64,000 nucleotides of DNA. Origin: Vibrio viridaestus. Lineage in GTDB: Bacteria > Pseudomonadota > Gammaproteobacteria > Enterobacterales > Vibrionaceae. The stretch covers positions 82,964-146,963 of the forward strand of contig NZ_RJVQ01000008.1 in assembly GCF_003856525.1 (NCBI RefSeq), given 5' to 3'. Below the pieces are notes generated by a model that had not been told where the DNA came from, did not search any database, and was given only the letters and a program-made list of their open reading frames with translations. Both the position numbers and the translations under genes were made by a program. Of this stretch, positions 49,353-57,694 are shown piece after piece; within the stretch, counting starts at the first letter, position 1, and every line of letters begins with the position of its first letter.

Positions 49353-49362
49353 GCCAAAGAAT

Positions 49363-49386
49363 GCCCGAAGCCTTAAAGCTTTGGGC
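49363..49386 (+). other. Stem-loop between agcS and alr
   Basis: GCCCGAAGC and GCTTTGGGC form a 9-bp stem with two G-U pairs and a six-base loop. There is no T run, so it is more likely an mRNA-stabilising or processing element, or a weak pause site, than a terminator. Confidence 0.4.
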
Positions 49387-49421
49387 TGAGTAAAGTCCAA
49401 ATAGCCATATCAGGAACGATT

Positions 49422-50498
49422 ATGATTACAGCAGAAGCCATCATAGATTTCAAAGCGTTAAAGCATAATTACCAAAAGTTGAAATCGCTGTGTGAAGGGC
49501 AAAAAGTAGTTGCAGTAATAAAGGGAGACGCATACGGACACAATGCCGTCAAAACAGCTCAGGCACTAGCTCATGCAGATATGTTTGCAGTGTCTCGCAT
49601 AGAAGAAGCGGTGGAGCTACGCGAGGCTGGCATTCCCCAAGACATCCTTCTGTTAGAGGGATGCTTTTGCGCCGACGATTTAAAGATTGCCGCAGAAAAT
49701 AACTTTCATACAGCAATTCATTGCGAAGAACAGCTTCAAGACTTAGAACAAACTGACTTGTCTAAGCCAGTCCATACGTGGATTAAACTTGATACTGGTA
49801 TGCACCGTTTAGGAGTGCAGCCTTTTGAATTACCAGATTTTGTAGCGCGCGTAGAAGCAACAAACAAATTAGCTGGCCCAGTTGGCTTTATGAGCCATTT
49901 TAGCAGTGCCGATGATAAATCCTCGGATAAAACCGAGCGACAACTGGATATCTTTTTAAAAGCAACAGGACCCTATCCTGGACCGAAAACGTTAGCTAAT
50001 TCTGCGGGGATTCTTTACTGGGAAACGTCTCATTTCGATTATTGTCGTGGTGGAATCGCGCTTTACGGTATCAGTCCAACCGAAGGAGAAACAGGTGCTG
50101 AACTTGGCCTCAAACCGGTAATGACCCTGCAGACCAAGTTGATTGCTGTTCGCAAACATGAAGCTCATCAACCTGTTGGGTACGGTGAAACATGGTCATC
50201 TTCACGTGATACCTATATGGGTGTAGTCGCTATGGGATACGGAGATGGTTTTCCTCGCTCAGCTCCTGCCGGAACGCCTGTTTTCATTAATGGACGGATC
50301 GTGCCCATTTCTGGACGAGTCTCTATGGACATGATTACCGTTGATCTTGGCCCTGATGCGAAAGATAAAGTGGGAGATACCGTTGAATTCTGGGGTAATA
50401 ACCTTCCCGTAGAAAAAGTCGCTGAAGCGGTGGGAACGATCCCGTATGAGCTGGTCATTAAGCTAGCTCGCCGCATTAAGAAAACGTATCTTGATTGA
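49422..50498 (+). CDS. alr: Alanine racemase
   Basis: A PLP fold-type III racemase of 358 residues. The PLP lysine lies in VVAVIKGDAYGHN (K34), with the second catalytic base, tyrosine, in VAMGYGDGFPR and the RVSMDMITVDLG stretch following. Enough alanine racemase for cell-wall synthesis may be encoded elsewhere; here its position after agcS suggests a catabolic (DadX-like) role, converting imported D-Ala and L-Ala. The AGGAACG site before the ATG is good. Confidence 0.94.
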   Translation: MITAEAIIDFKALKHNYQKLKSLCEGQKVVAVIKGDAYGHNAVKTAQALAHADMFAVSRIEEAVELREAGIPQDILLLEGCFCADDLKIAAENNFHTAIHCEEQLQDLEQTDLSKPVHTWIKLDTGMHRLGVQPFELPDFVARVEATNKLAGPVGFMSHFSSADDKSSDKTERQLDIFLKATGPYPGPKTLANSAGILYWETSHFDYCRGGIALYGISPTEGETGAELGLKPVMTLQTKLIAVRKHEAHQPVGYGETWSSSRDTYMGVVAMGYGDGFPRSAPAGTPVFINGRIVPISGRVSMDMITVDLGPDAKDKVGDTVEFWGNNLPVEKVAEAVGTIPYELVIKLARRIKKTYLD

Positions 50499-50501
50499 TT
50501 C

Positions 50502-50534
50502 AAAAGAGGGGGAAGCTAAGCTTCCCCCTCTTTT
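50502..50534. terminator. Bidirectional terminator, alr / pxpA
   Basis: AAAAGAGGGGGAAGC-taa-GCTTCCCCCTCTTTT: a perfect GC-rich stem right after alr. Its far end touches the last base pair of pxpA, so it ends both convergent operons. Confidence 0.95.
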
Positions 50535-51285
50535 ATGCCATCACCTGAACACCATTATGCTTTAACGTTCGCATCACTTTTTCAGCAAAACTTAATGCAT
50601 GAGCGCCATCGCCGTGAATACAAATCGTATCTGCTTTCACGTTTATCCACTCTCCGTTTGTCGCTTTAACCTGACCTTTTAAAACCATATTAAGTACTTG
50701 ATCAACAGCATCCTGATCGGATTCCAATAAGGCATTAGGCTGAGCTCGCGGCGTCAAGGAGCCATCGGATTGATACGTCCTATCAGCAAAGACTTCATTG
50801 TAGACTCGAAGTCCTGTTTTCTGACCTGCTTTGATGAGTTCACTACCGGCTAGACCATATAAAATAAGCTCCGGACTAATATCGTATACAGCTTGCGCGA
50901 TTGCCAGAGATAACTCTGAATCTTTAGCCGCCATATTATACAAAGCGCCGTGGGGCTTAACATGATGCATTGGTACACCTGCGGATCGCGTAAAACCGTA
51001 GAGAGCCCCGACCTGATAAGTCACGATGTCATATGCTTCTTGAGAAGAGATTGCTATATTTCGGCGACCGAATCCTTTTAGATCATCAAACCCAGGATGA
51101 GCACCGACGGCGACATTATTCTTCTTAGCCATTTTAACGGTCTTTCGCATTACTGTTGGATCGCCAGCATGAAAGCCACAAGCGATGTTCACAGACGAGA
51201 CGTGTTTGATTATCTGATCATCACTTCCGATTGTGTAGGTTCCAAAACTTTCACCCATATCACAATTTAAATCCACTTTTGCCAT
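50533..51285 (-). CDS. pxpA: 5-oxoprolinase subunit A (PxpA, LamB/YcsF)
   Basis: PxpA works with PxpB and PxpC to open 5-oxoproline (pyroglutamate) to L-glutamate with ATP. This 250-residue LamB/YcsF protein begins [17 protein letters not shown], the family signature, with [12 protein letters not shown] and VGAHPGFDD following. The start at 51285 has GGGAG before it, whereas the ten-codon longer frame begins inside pxpC. Last gene of the operon pxpB-pxpC-pxpA. Confidence 0.95.
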   Translation of the reverse strand: MAKVDLNCDMGESFGTYTIGSDDQIIKHVSSVNIACGFHAGDPTVMRKTVKMAKKNNVAVGAHPGFDDLKGFGRRNIAISSQEAYDIVTYQVGALYGFTRSAGVPMHHVKPHGALYNMAAKDSELSLAIAQAVYDISPELILYGLAGSELIKAGQKTGLRVYNEVFADRTYQSDGSLTPRAQPNALLESDQDAVDQVLNMVLKGQVKATNGEWINVKADTICIHGDGAHALSFAEKVMRTLKHNGVQVMA

Positions 51286-51286
51286 A

Positions 51287-52228
51287 TTACATGCTCCCTT
51301 TGATCCCAAGGCCAATCCTTAATTTTTTCAAGTATAGTTGTTGCTCGCTATAGGCTTTTTTTGCCTGCTCGGGAGTAATCATTCTAAAAATGATATCGTC
51401 CCCAGGACGCAACTGACCAACTTTCCACAAGTCACTATTCACAACTGAAGCGATACGGGGATAGCCCCCCGTTGTCTGTCCATCCACCCCAATAATAATC
51501 GGCTTTCCATCAGGAGGAACCTGTATGGTGCCAGGAACAATACCGTGAGAAAGAAGATCCCCGTTAATTTCTCTATTTAAGGTCTTTCCTTCAAGCCTGA
51601 ATCCCATTCGGTTTGATTCTGTTTTTACTTGCCAGAACTCCTGACCGAAACGTTGCTTAGCTTGTGAGGAAAATTGCTCATACTCGGGTCCGGGCAAGCA
51701 ATGAATAATACCGTCATTCATCGGCAATAAAACACCCACCGAACTATCCGGGTGCTCGTTGTTATTGTCTAATAGGGCTAAGCGATCACCTTTTTGTAGC
51801 GCTCGGCCAGAGTGTCCACCAAACCCGGATTGTAAATCAGTCGCTCTTGAACCCAGAGTTTGCTCAATATCTAAGCCCCCCTCAACCGCAAGGTAAGTGC
51901 ATAGACCGCGTCTCGGCGCTTTTAAAACCAATACCTCTCCAGAACGAGCGAAATACCGCCACCCCGAATAGGCAGGCCGTCCATTTAACTCTGCAAAACT
52001 ATCGGCTCCAGTCAGTGCAAACCACACATCATGAACAAACTTGATTTTACCGCTACCAAACATCCATTCGATACCAGCACTATCTTCACTGTTTCCTACC
52101 AAAATATTCGCTATTTTCAGTGAGAGAGCATCTGTCGCACCAGACTGTGCAACCCCCTGCGCGCGAAACCCGACACGGCCAAGATCCTGTACTGATGTGA
52201 GTGGCCCCGCTTGGATAATTTCAATCAT
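51287..52228 (-). CDS. pxpC: 5-oxoprolinase subunit C (PxpC)
   Basis: A 313-residue AHS2/KipA-type carboxyltransferase-like protein; typical stretches are [19 protein letters not shown] at the N-terminus, [29 protein letters not shown] and [31 protein letters not shown] split in sequence. It overlaps pxpB by four bases at its start and is two bases before pxpA, so the three subunits are tightly coupled. Confidence 0.94.
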   Translation of the reverse strand: MIEIIQAGPLTSVQDLGRVGFRAQGVAQSGATDALSLKIANILVGNSEDSAGIEWMFGSGKIKFVHDVWFALTGADSFAELNGRPAYSGWRYFARSGEVLVLKAPRRGLCTYLAVEGGLDIEQTLGSRATDLQSGFGGHSGRALQKGDRLALLDNNNEHPDSSVGVLLPMNDGIIHCLPGPEYEQFSSQAKQRFGQEFWQVKTESNRMGFRLEGKTLNREINGDLLSHGIVPGTIQVPPDGKPIIIGVDGQTTGGYPRIASVVNSDLWKVGQLRPGDDIIFRMITPEQAKKAYSEQQLYLKKLRIGLGIKGSM

Positions 52229-52890
52229 AACGATACTCCCGCAACCGTAAACCGCACAGAGTCACCCGGCAGCCAGATAGAGGGCTGTTTTCTATTGGGG
52301 ACAAATAACTCGATATCGGTATGACCAATGATCTGCCATCCTCCGGGTGAAACGTTCGGGTAAACACCCGTTTGAGCACCACCAATCGCGACAGAACCTT
52401 TGGGTACTTTTGCTCTTGGCGATGAATGTCTTGGTGTTGCTATCGACTCAGGCATTCCCCCCAAGTACGCGAAACCAGGTTGAAAACCGAGAAAATACAC
52501 CACGTATTCACTTTGACTATGCGTGTCGACCACCTTCTGAGCAGACATACCACAGTGATTCGCAACGTTGTCTAAATCTGGCCCCTTGTCACCACCATAA
52601 TGGACTGGAATTTCAATCATTCGACTTTCAGCGTAAGACGTATTTTTAAGCGCAAACCAAGCATCAGAAAGACGCTGCTGTTCTTCTACCAAGTTGACAC
52701 TATACAGTTCAAATATGACCGTCAGATTATTCATGCCCGGAACAATGTCGGTAACATGTGCATGAGATTGGTAAACTTCAGCCAGCTTCCAAATCTTGCG
52801 TTGAATACTCAGATCGATTTCTTTCGAGTACTCGAGTGTGATGACTGATTCACCCAATTGATAAAGGCGTATCTCTTCCGTTGAGACCAT
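52225..52890 (-). CDS. pxpB: 5-oxoprolinase subunit B (PxpB)
   Basis: A 221-residue AHS1/KipI-type protein: EIPVHYGGDKGPDL near 99-112, YFLGFQPGFAYLGGMP near 131-146, and TPRHSSPRAKVPKGSVAIGGAQTGVYP follow the family pattern. First gene of the pxpBCA operon. Homologues of PxpB and PxpC were once known as KipI and KipA, kinase inhibitors, in Bacillus, but with PxpA adjacent the 5-oxoprolinase role is clear. Confidence 0.94.
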   Translation of the reverse strand: MVSTEEIRLYQLGESVITLEYSKEIDLSIQRKIWKLAEVYQSHAHVTDIVPGMNNLTVIFELYSVNLVEEQQRLSDAWFALKNTSYAESRMIEIPVHYGGDKGPDLDNVANHCGMSAQKVVDTHSQSEYVVYFLGFQPGFAYLGGMPESIATPRHSSPRAKVPKGSVAIGGAQTGVYPNVSPGGWQIIGHTDIELFVPNRKQPSIWLPGDSVRFTVAGVSL

Positions 52891-52932
52891 GAACTTTCAT
52901 CCTAGCTAATTTCAATAAAAATATATCAACAT

Positions 52933-52955
52933 TTTATCGATAATTTATCAATAAA
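52933..52955. promoter_or_regulatory. Near-palindrome between pxpB and its divergent regulator
   Basis: TTTATCGATAA followed closely by TTTATCAATAAA forms a 23-bp AT-rich near-palindrome in the 107-base gap between pxpB and the winged-helix regulator gene. It is the obvious place for an operator controlling both directions, but AT-rich dyads occur by chance. Confidence 0.45.
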
Positions 52956-52997
52956 ATGATTTAATAATTTTTAATTAAGACAATTCGGAAATCACTA

Positions 52998-53510
52998 ATG
53001 ACGGATCAAATCACAAAAATTGTTTCTGCGTCTCACCTTGTCTCTGAGCGCTCAGCAGAACTCTCTGAGTTTGAATTTGGTGTCACTATTCTAAGTAATG
53101 CCTTTGATCGTTGGATGGTACGCTGTATGAGAGCTGCAGGAGTCAAAGACATGACCTCGCTCGAAATTCAGATTCTTCATCACGTCGCTCATCGTTCAAC
53201 AAAAAAACGTCTATCCGATATTTGCTTCGTCTTAAATATTGAAGATACACACATCGTCTCTTACGCGTTAAAAAAATTATTGAAACTAGGGCTCGTCGAT
53301 AGTGAAAAATCGGGCAAAGAAGTTCTCTTCAAATCGACCAAAGATGGCATCAACCTGTGTAAAAAATACCGTGAAGTACGAGAACAGTGTCTCATCGAAA
53401 TATTAGTCGAGACAGGAATCAAAAATGAATCTATCGGTGATACAGCGCAATTACTGAGAATGCTAGCGGGTGTATACGATCAAGCAGCCAGAGCGAGTGC
53501 ATCACTCTGA
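52998..53510 (+). CDS. Winged-helix (MarR-like) transcription regulator
   Basis: A 170-residue regulator with a winged helix-turn-helix at about residues 55-125 (SLEIQILHHVAHRSTKKRLSD, then ICFVLNIEDTHIVSYALKKLLKLGLV), flanked by helices as in MarR-type dimers. Such genes often sit beside pxp genes; it is divergent from pxpB and 36 bases before the LysR gene. Ligand and targets are unknown; pxpBCA is the likeliest target. Confidence 0.8.
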   Translation: MTDQITKIVSASHLVSERSAELSEFEFGVTILSNAFDRWMVRCMRAAGVKDMTSLEIQILHHVAHRSTKKRLSDICFVLNIEDTHIVSYALKKLLKLGLVDSEKSGKEVLFKSTKDGINLCKKYREVREQCLIEILVETGIKNESIGDTAQLLRMLAGVYDQAARASASL

Positions 53511-53546
53511 TATCGATACCCTAATACAAATTGATTGGAGTAAACA

Positions 53547-54428
53547 ATGCTGAAATCGACGCTTGAGCAATGGTTTATATTGCAAACGATTATTGAACAA
53601 GGTGGTTTTACAGCAGCCGCAGAGCACTTATATAAAAGCCAGTCATCAATTAGCTACGCTATCAAACATTTACAAGACCAGCTCGGAATAAAGCTACTTC
53701 ATACGGAAGGGAAAAAAGTCAGTCTGACGCCAATTGGTGAAGCTTTGATGGACGATATTCGTCCTCTTTTAAATGAGTTTGATAATGTAGAACGTAAGGC
53801 GAAGATACTTTCATCTGGCTCTCCGGCGAAAATAAGCATCGAAGTTGACAGTTTATTTCCAAAATCCATTTTGTTTAACGCATTGGCTCGCTTTATTGAG
53901 ATTCATCCACATATCCAGATTGAGCTTAGAGAACAAGTACGACTCACTCATAAAGACAATGATCGCAAAGCTGATCTTTTCATTGGTTCTCGCAGTCGAC
54001 CAGAGGCGATTGATGAAAAACTCTTTGATATTGAAACCATCGCCGTTGCTCATCCCGACCATCCATTATTACATCGTAAAGAAGGCGATCTTGCGCTAGC
54101 CGATCTTAGTCATTTCACACAAATCTATATAGACAATATCGATCGTCAATCGTCTCTTCCCTTTGAAAGGCGTGGACGATATTGGATTGTTAATACGGTC
54201 GAATCGGCTATCGAATCGATTAAGTGCAAGCTCTGCTTCGGCTGGCTACCATTGCATCGTATCCAACACGAACTCGACAGTCATCAATTGACAGTGCTGC
54301 CACTCGAAATTGGGCAAAAACGTGTATTACCTATGTATTTAGTGTTCACTAACTTTGAGCAAACGTCCCCCATCGTTAGGGTATTAGCTGATTTGATAAA
54401 GGCCGTTTGTAAAACTCGAAATGTGTAA
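53547..54428 (+). CDS. LysR-family transcription regulator
   Basis: A 293-residue LysR protein with the N-terminal helix-turn-helix at about residues 19-50 (GGFTAAAEHLYKSQSSISYAIKHLQDQLG) and the effector domain from about 90. TTGGAG lies seven bases before the ATG. It probably shares a transcript with the winged-helix regulator and could control the pxp genes or the LysE gene that follows; inferred from position only. Confidence 0.88.
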   Translation: MLKSTLEQWFILQTIIEQGGFTAAAEHLYKSQSSISYAIKHLQDQLGIKLLHTEGKKVSLTPIGEALMDDIRPLLNEFDNVERKAKILSSGSPAKISIEVDSLFPKSILFNALARFIEIHPHIQIELREQVRLTHKDNDRKADLFIGSRSRPEAIDEKLFDIETIAVAHPDHPLLHRKEGDLALADLSHFTQIYIDNIDRQSSLPFERRGRYWIVNTVESAIESIKCKLCFGWLPLHRIQHELDSHQLTVLPLEIGQKRVLPMYLVFTNFEQTSPIVRVLADLIKAVCKTRNV

Positions 54429-54541
54429 ATATTCGTATAACACTTATACTGTTTATCTTTGTACGCTTTAACGCTCAAAAATAATAGACAATATCGTTAA
54501 TTTGATATAAAAGTGTTGCTCTTTTGTTGTAGGGCAGTGTT

Positions 54542-55177
54542 ATGTTCGAGAGTATTGGTATTTTAAATATATGGACGTTCATGGCGGGTTTGGTCATGAT
54601 TATCCTCGCACCGGGTCCAAATTCAATGTATGTGTTGAAGGTCGGTTCGACTCATGGCGTTAAAAAAGGGTATCTGGCAGCGTCAGGTGTCTTGGTCGGT
54701 GACGCAATTCTAATTCTTTTGGCCTATCTTGGTGTTGCGTCAGTCATTCAAGCCTCCCCTGTCCTCTATTCTATTATTCGTTATATTGGTGCGGCCTATC
54801 TTCTTTACTTGGGCGGAACACTGATTTATGAACACTGGTTTGCTAAAAAAGAGCACAAGGAAGAAATCAAAATAAAAAAAGAAAAGGTGTTTCGTAAATC
54901 TCTAACACTCAGTTTAACGAATCCAAAAGCGATTCTATTTTACGTTTCATTCTTTATTCAGTTTATTGATTACAACTATGAAAGTACCTGGCTGTCTTAT
55001 CTGACGCTGGCGACAATCCTTGAAGTGATGAGTATTACTTATCTTAGCCTTTTGATCTTTCTTGGCCGTAGTATGACGCAGATGTTCAAGCAACATATTA
55101 TTCTAAGTAAGCTTTCGAACAGTCTTTTAGGTATGCTTTTCATGGGATTTGCTGCAAGGCTCGCAGCAATCAACTAA
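54542..55177 (+). CDS. LysE/RhtB-family amino acid exporter
   Basis: A 211-residue membrane protein with about six helices and the family start APGPNSMYVLKVGSTHGVKKGY, ending in a LGMLFMGFAARLA segment. Related to LeuE (leucine exporter). Exact substrate is not predictable. It is 113 bases after the LysR gene, a typical regulator-exporter pairing, though the two are separated here by an AT-rich gap that could hold a promoter. Confidence 0.87.
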   Translation: MFESIGILNIWTFMAGLVMIILAPGPNSMYVLKVGSTHGVKKGYLAASGVLVGDAILILLAYLGVASVIQASPVLYSIIRYIGAAYLLYLGGTLIYEHWFAKKEHKEEIKIKKEKVFRKSLTLSLTNPKAILFYVSFFIQFIDYNYESTWLSYLTLATILEVMSITYLSLLIFLGRSMTQMFKQHIILSKLSNSLLGMLFMGFAARLAAIN

Positions 55178-55183
55178 TCACAA

Positions 55184-55215
55184 AAAAACCCGCAAAAACT
55201 GATGCGGGTTTTTAT
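55184..55215. terminator. Bidirectional terminator, LysE / sotB
   Basis: AAAAAACCCGCA-aaaactga-TGCGGGTTTTT, six bases after the exporter stop and 21 bases before the end of the convergent sotB gene. Confidence 0.92.
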
Positions 55216-55235
55216 TAGATGCTCTTTAGGAGAGG

Positions 55236-56462
55236 TTATCTACGAAGCTCGGGTATCTTTCTCATAAAGTATAGCAAGGTCAGTAATGAAAGCGCTGCCA
55301 ACCCTGAGCCAACATACCCAAGATGCGGCATCGTAACTAAGCTTATCGCATGACCACCAACTAAAGCTCCGGCCCCTATTCCCAAGTTAATAATACCTGA
55401 GAACATTGAGATAATGATGTCAGCGGAGTTCGCATCAACCGACATAACTTTAGACTGACATGTCAAAATCAGCACCGTCATTGCAATGCCCCAAAAGACA
55501 ACGTTAGCAGCAATAAATACCTTAGAGCCGACTAGCCATGGCTGGATACCAATCGTAATAATCAAAAGCACCAATGCTGTCACCATCAAAGCTGTACCCA
55601 ACTTTTCACCAAGATAGCCAAATGTCACACTGCCTATAATTCCAGCACAACCAAATAGCAAAAGAAGGAAGGTTGTAAAGTGAGCATTCACATGCGCAAC
55701 CTGTTCTAAATACGGCTCAATATAGCTGTACATCGTATAGTGTGATGTAAAGGCCATAAACGTAATCAGATACAAACTCCATAACATCGGTGTTTTTAGT
55801 AACTCTGGTACTTTCTTAAATGTTCCCGTAAACAGAACTGGTAATGGTGGTAACAGACGATATAGCGATATCATTACAACCAATGCAGCCGCAGCAATCA
55901 GACCAAAAGTGGCTCTCCAACCGAACAATTGTCCGACCATACGCCCCACAGGTACTCCCAGAACCATTGCCATCGAAGTACCCGTCGCAAGTACGCCCAA
56001 AGCAAAGGTCTTTTTGCCCGGAGGACCGACACGAATAGCAATCGAAGCCGTTATGGACCAGAAGATCGCATGAGCTACCGCTATTCCAGTTCGACTAAGC
56101 ACCAATATCTCGAAGCTCCAGGCAAACACCGATAACATATGACTACCGATAAACAAAAGAAATAGGAAGATAAGTAATTTCTTACGCTCCATGTTTTTTG
56201 TCAGCATCATTAGCGGCAGAGATAACCCTGCGACAATCCAAGCATAAATCGTTAACATCCATCCAGCTTGAGCCGTAGATACTGCAAAATCTTTTGCTAT
56301 ATCGGTCAATAGACCAACCGGAACAAATTCCGTTGTGTTAAAGACAAAAGCACTTACCCCCAGTAACAATACGCGTAGATATTGCTGAGTACGACTTCCT
56401 CTGTCATTAACAAATGAAGCATCATCATTGACTGCTTCTGTCCCGATATTATTTTCTGCCAT
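55236..56462 (-). CDS. sotB: Sugar/drug efflux transporter SotB
   Basis: A 408-residue MFS protein with 12 helices, very similar to E. coli SotB over its length: FVFNTTEFVPVGLLTDIA, MLTIYAWIVA, AHAIFWSITASIAIRVGP, MVLGVPVGRMVGQLFGWRATF and GIINLGIGAGALVGG. E. coli SotB exports arabinose and IPTG. The first 25 residues are an acidic cytosolic extension. It starts eight bases after the glutathione peroxidase gene, so both are co-transcribed. Confidence 0.9.
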   Translation of the reverse strand: MAENNIGTEAVNDDASFVNDRGSRTQQYLRVLLLGVSAFVFNTTEFVPVGLLTDIAKDFAVSTAQAGWMLTIYAWIVAGLSLPLMMLTKNMERKKLLIFLFLLFIGSHMLSVFAWSFEILVLSRTGIAVAHAIFWSITASIAIRVGPPGKKTFALGVLATGTSMAMVLGVPVGRMVGQLFGWRATFGLIAAAALVVMISLYRLLPPLPVLFTGTFKKVPELLKTPMLWSLYLITFMAFTSHYTMYSYIEPYLEQVAHVNAHFTTFLLLLFGCAGIIGSVTFGYLGEKLGTALMVTALVLLIITIGIQPWLVGSKVFIAANVVFWGIAMTVLILTCQSKVMSVDANSADIIISMFSGIINLGIGAGALVGGHAISLVTMPHLGYVGSGLAALSLLTLLYFMRKIPELRR

Positions 56463-56470
56463 GACCGACC

Positions 56471-57016
56471 TTATAAAATAGAGTCAATATCGTTTGCGAT
56501 AGTTAAAGGATCAGCCGTTGGTTCGTATCGACCAACGACTTCACCATCTTTATTAATCAGGAACTTGGTGAAATTCCACTTAATTCCATTACCTTCAAGG
56601 TACTCAGGAAAATTCTTTTCCAATGCAGACTGAAGCTTCTCTGTAATCGGGTGAGATTTATCGAAACCAGAAAAAGGCTTAGCCTCACTCAAATATTGGA
56701 ACAAAGGAATAGCGCTTTCACCACGTACATCGACTTTCGCCATCAGAGGGAAAGAGACACCAAATTCAGTAGTACAAAATGATTTAATCTCATCTTCTGA
56801 GCCTGGCTCCTGATGACCGAATTGATTACATGGAAAAGCTAATATATCCAATCCCTTATCCTTATAGTCCAGATAAAGCTTTTGAAGGTTTTCATATTGT
56901 GGTGTAAATCCACATTGACTGGCGGTATTGACGACTAACAATACTTTATTTTTGAAATCTTTTAATGAAATGACGTTGCCGTCTGCGGTTTTCACTGAGA
57001 AGTCGTGTGCGGACAT
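56471..57016 (-). CDS. Glutathione peroxidase family protein
   Basis: A 181-residue thioredoxin-fold peroxidase. The active-site cysteine is in NTASQCGFTPQY (C36), followed by the conserved FPCNQFGHQEPGS and KWNFTKFLI motifs that give the catalytic Gln and Trp. It uses cysteine, not selenocysteine, and most such bacterial enzymes prefer thioredoxin. First gene of a pair with sotB. Confidence 0.93.
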   Translation of the reverse strand: MSAHDFSVKTADGNVISLKDFKNKVLLVVNTASQCGFTPQYENLQKLYLDYKDKGLDILAFPCNQFGHQEPGSEDEIKSFCTTEFGVSFPLMAKVDVRGESAIPLFQYLSEAKPFSGFDKSHPITEKLQSALEKNFPEYLEGNGIKWNFTKFLINKDGEVVGRYEPTADPLTIANDIDSIL

Positions 57017-57058
57017 GAACTTTGCCTTTTTAGATTAAGGAGTCAGACTCGTGTAACA

Positions 57059-57694
57059 CTAGAATTCCATTAACCCCCCAGAACATAAGTCTCGGCCCAG
57101 GTCGGTTAACGTGTATTCTTTTCGATTTAATTTTTTTACAATTCCGCAATTAATTAACTGACGTAAATGGAAATTAAACTTCGTATGGTCTTCAATATCG
57201 ACAAGTCGGCAAAGATCCATGAATTTAACTTGATGATACAAATGTAGTTGTTTAATTACTGTACGACGAATTGGATTCGCTAAGGCGCTAAAAATAAGGT
57301 CCTCGTTTCGCTCTTCTTTCACCGTTTTCGGTTGATGTTTTTGCACCACTTTCCTGATTGAAACACTGAGTGTTTCCATATCGAACGGCTTAGTAAGAAA
57401 CTCATCGGCTCCTTTTTTCATCGCATCGACTGCGAGATCAACCGTAGCATAGGCAGTCATGATGATGATCGCAATACTTGGTTGAATATATTTTAGTAAT
57501 GTAATGCCTTCGATACCTGACATACCCGCAAGCATGACATCTAATAGTATGATATCAAATGAATTTTCCTTTAAAATCTCGACTGCAATTTCAACACTTT
57601 CACATCCTGATACAAAATAGTTTTCTAGACCTAATACAGCTTCAATACTCTGTCGCAAAATTGCATCATCTTCAATAATCAGGATTTTTTTCAT
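57059..57694 (-). CDS. Response regulator with ArsR-like winged-helix output
   Basis: Receiver domain at about residues 1-120: acidic pocket E8-D10, phospho-acceptor D52 in LLDVMLAGMSG, lysine in LTKPFDM. The output domain (about 135-211) begins FSALANPIRRTVIKQLHLY, which resembles ArsR-family winged helices (TRRAIL-like start) rather than OmpR, NarL or Fis outputs, and ends with a wing KKLNRKEYTLTDLGR. Such a combination is uncommon in bacteria. Its start overlaps the kinase stop as ATGA. Confidence 0.82.
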   Translation of the reverse strand: MKKILIIEDDAILRQSIEAVLGLENYFVSGCESVEIAVEILKENSFDIILLDVMLAGMSGIEGITLLKYIQPSIAIIIMTAYATVDLAVDAMKKGADEFLTKPFDMETLSVSIRKVVQKHQPKTVKEERNEDLIFSALANPIRRTVIKQLHLYHQVKFMDLCRLVDIEDHTKFNFHLRQLINCGIVKKLNRKEYTLTDLGRDLCSGGLMEF

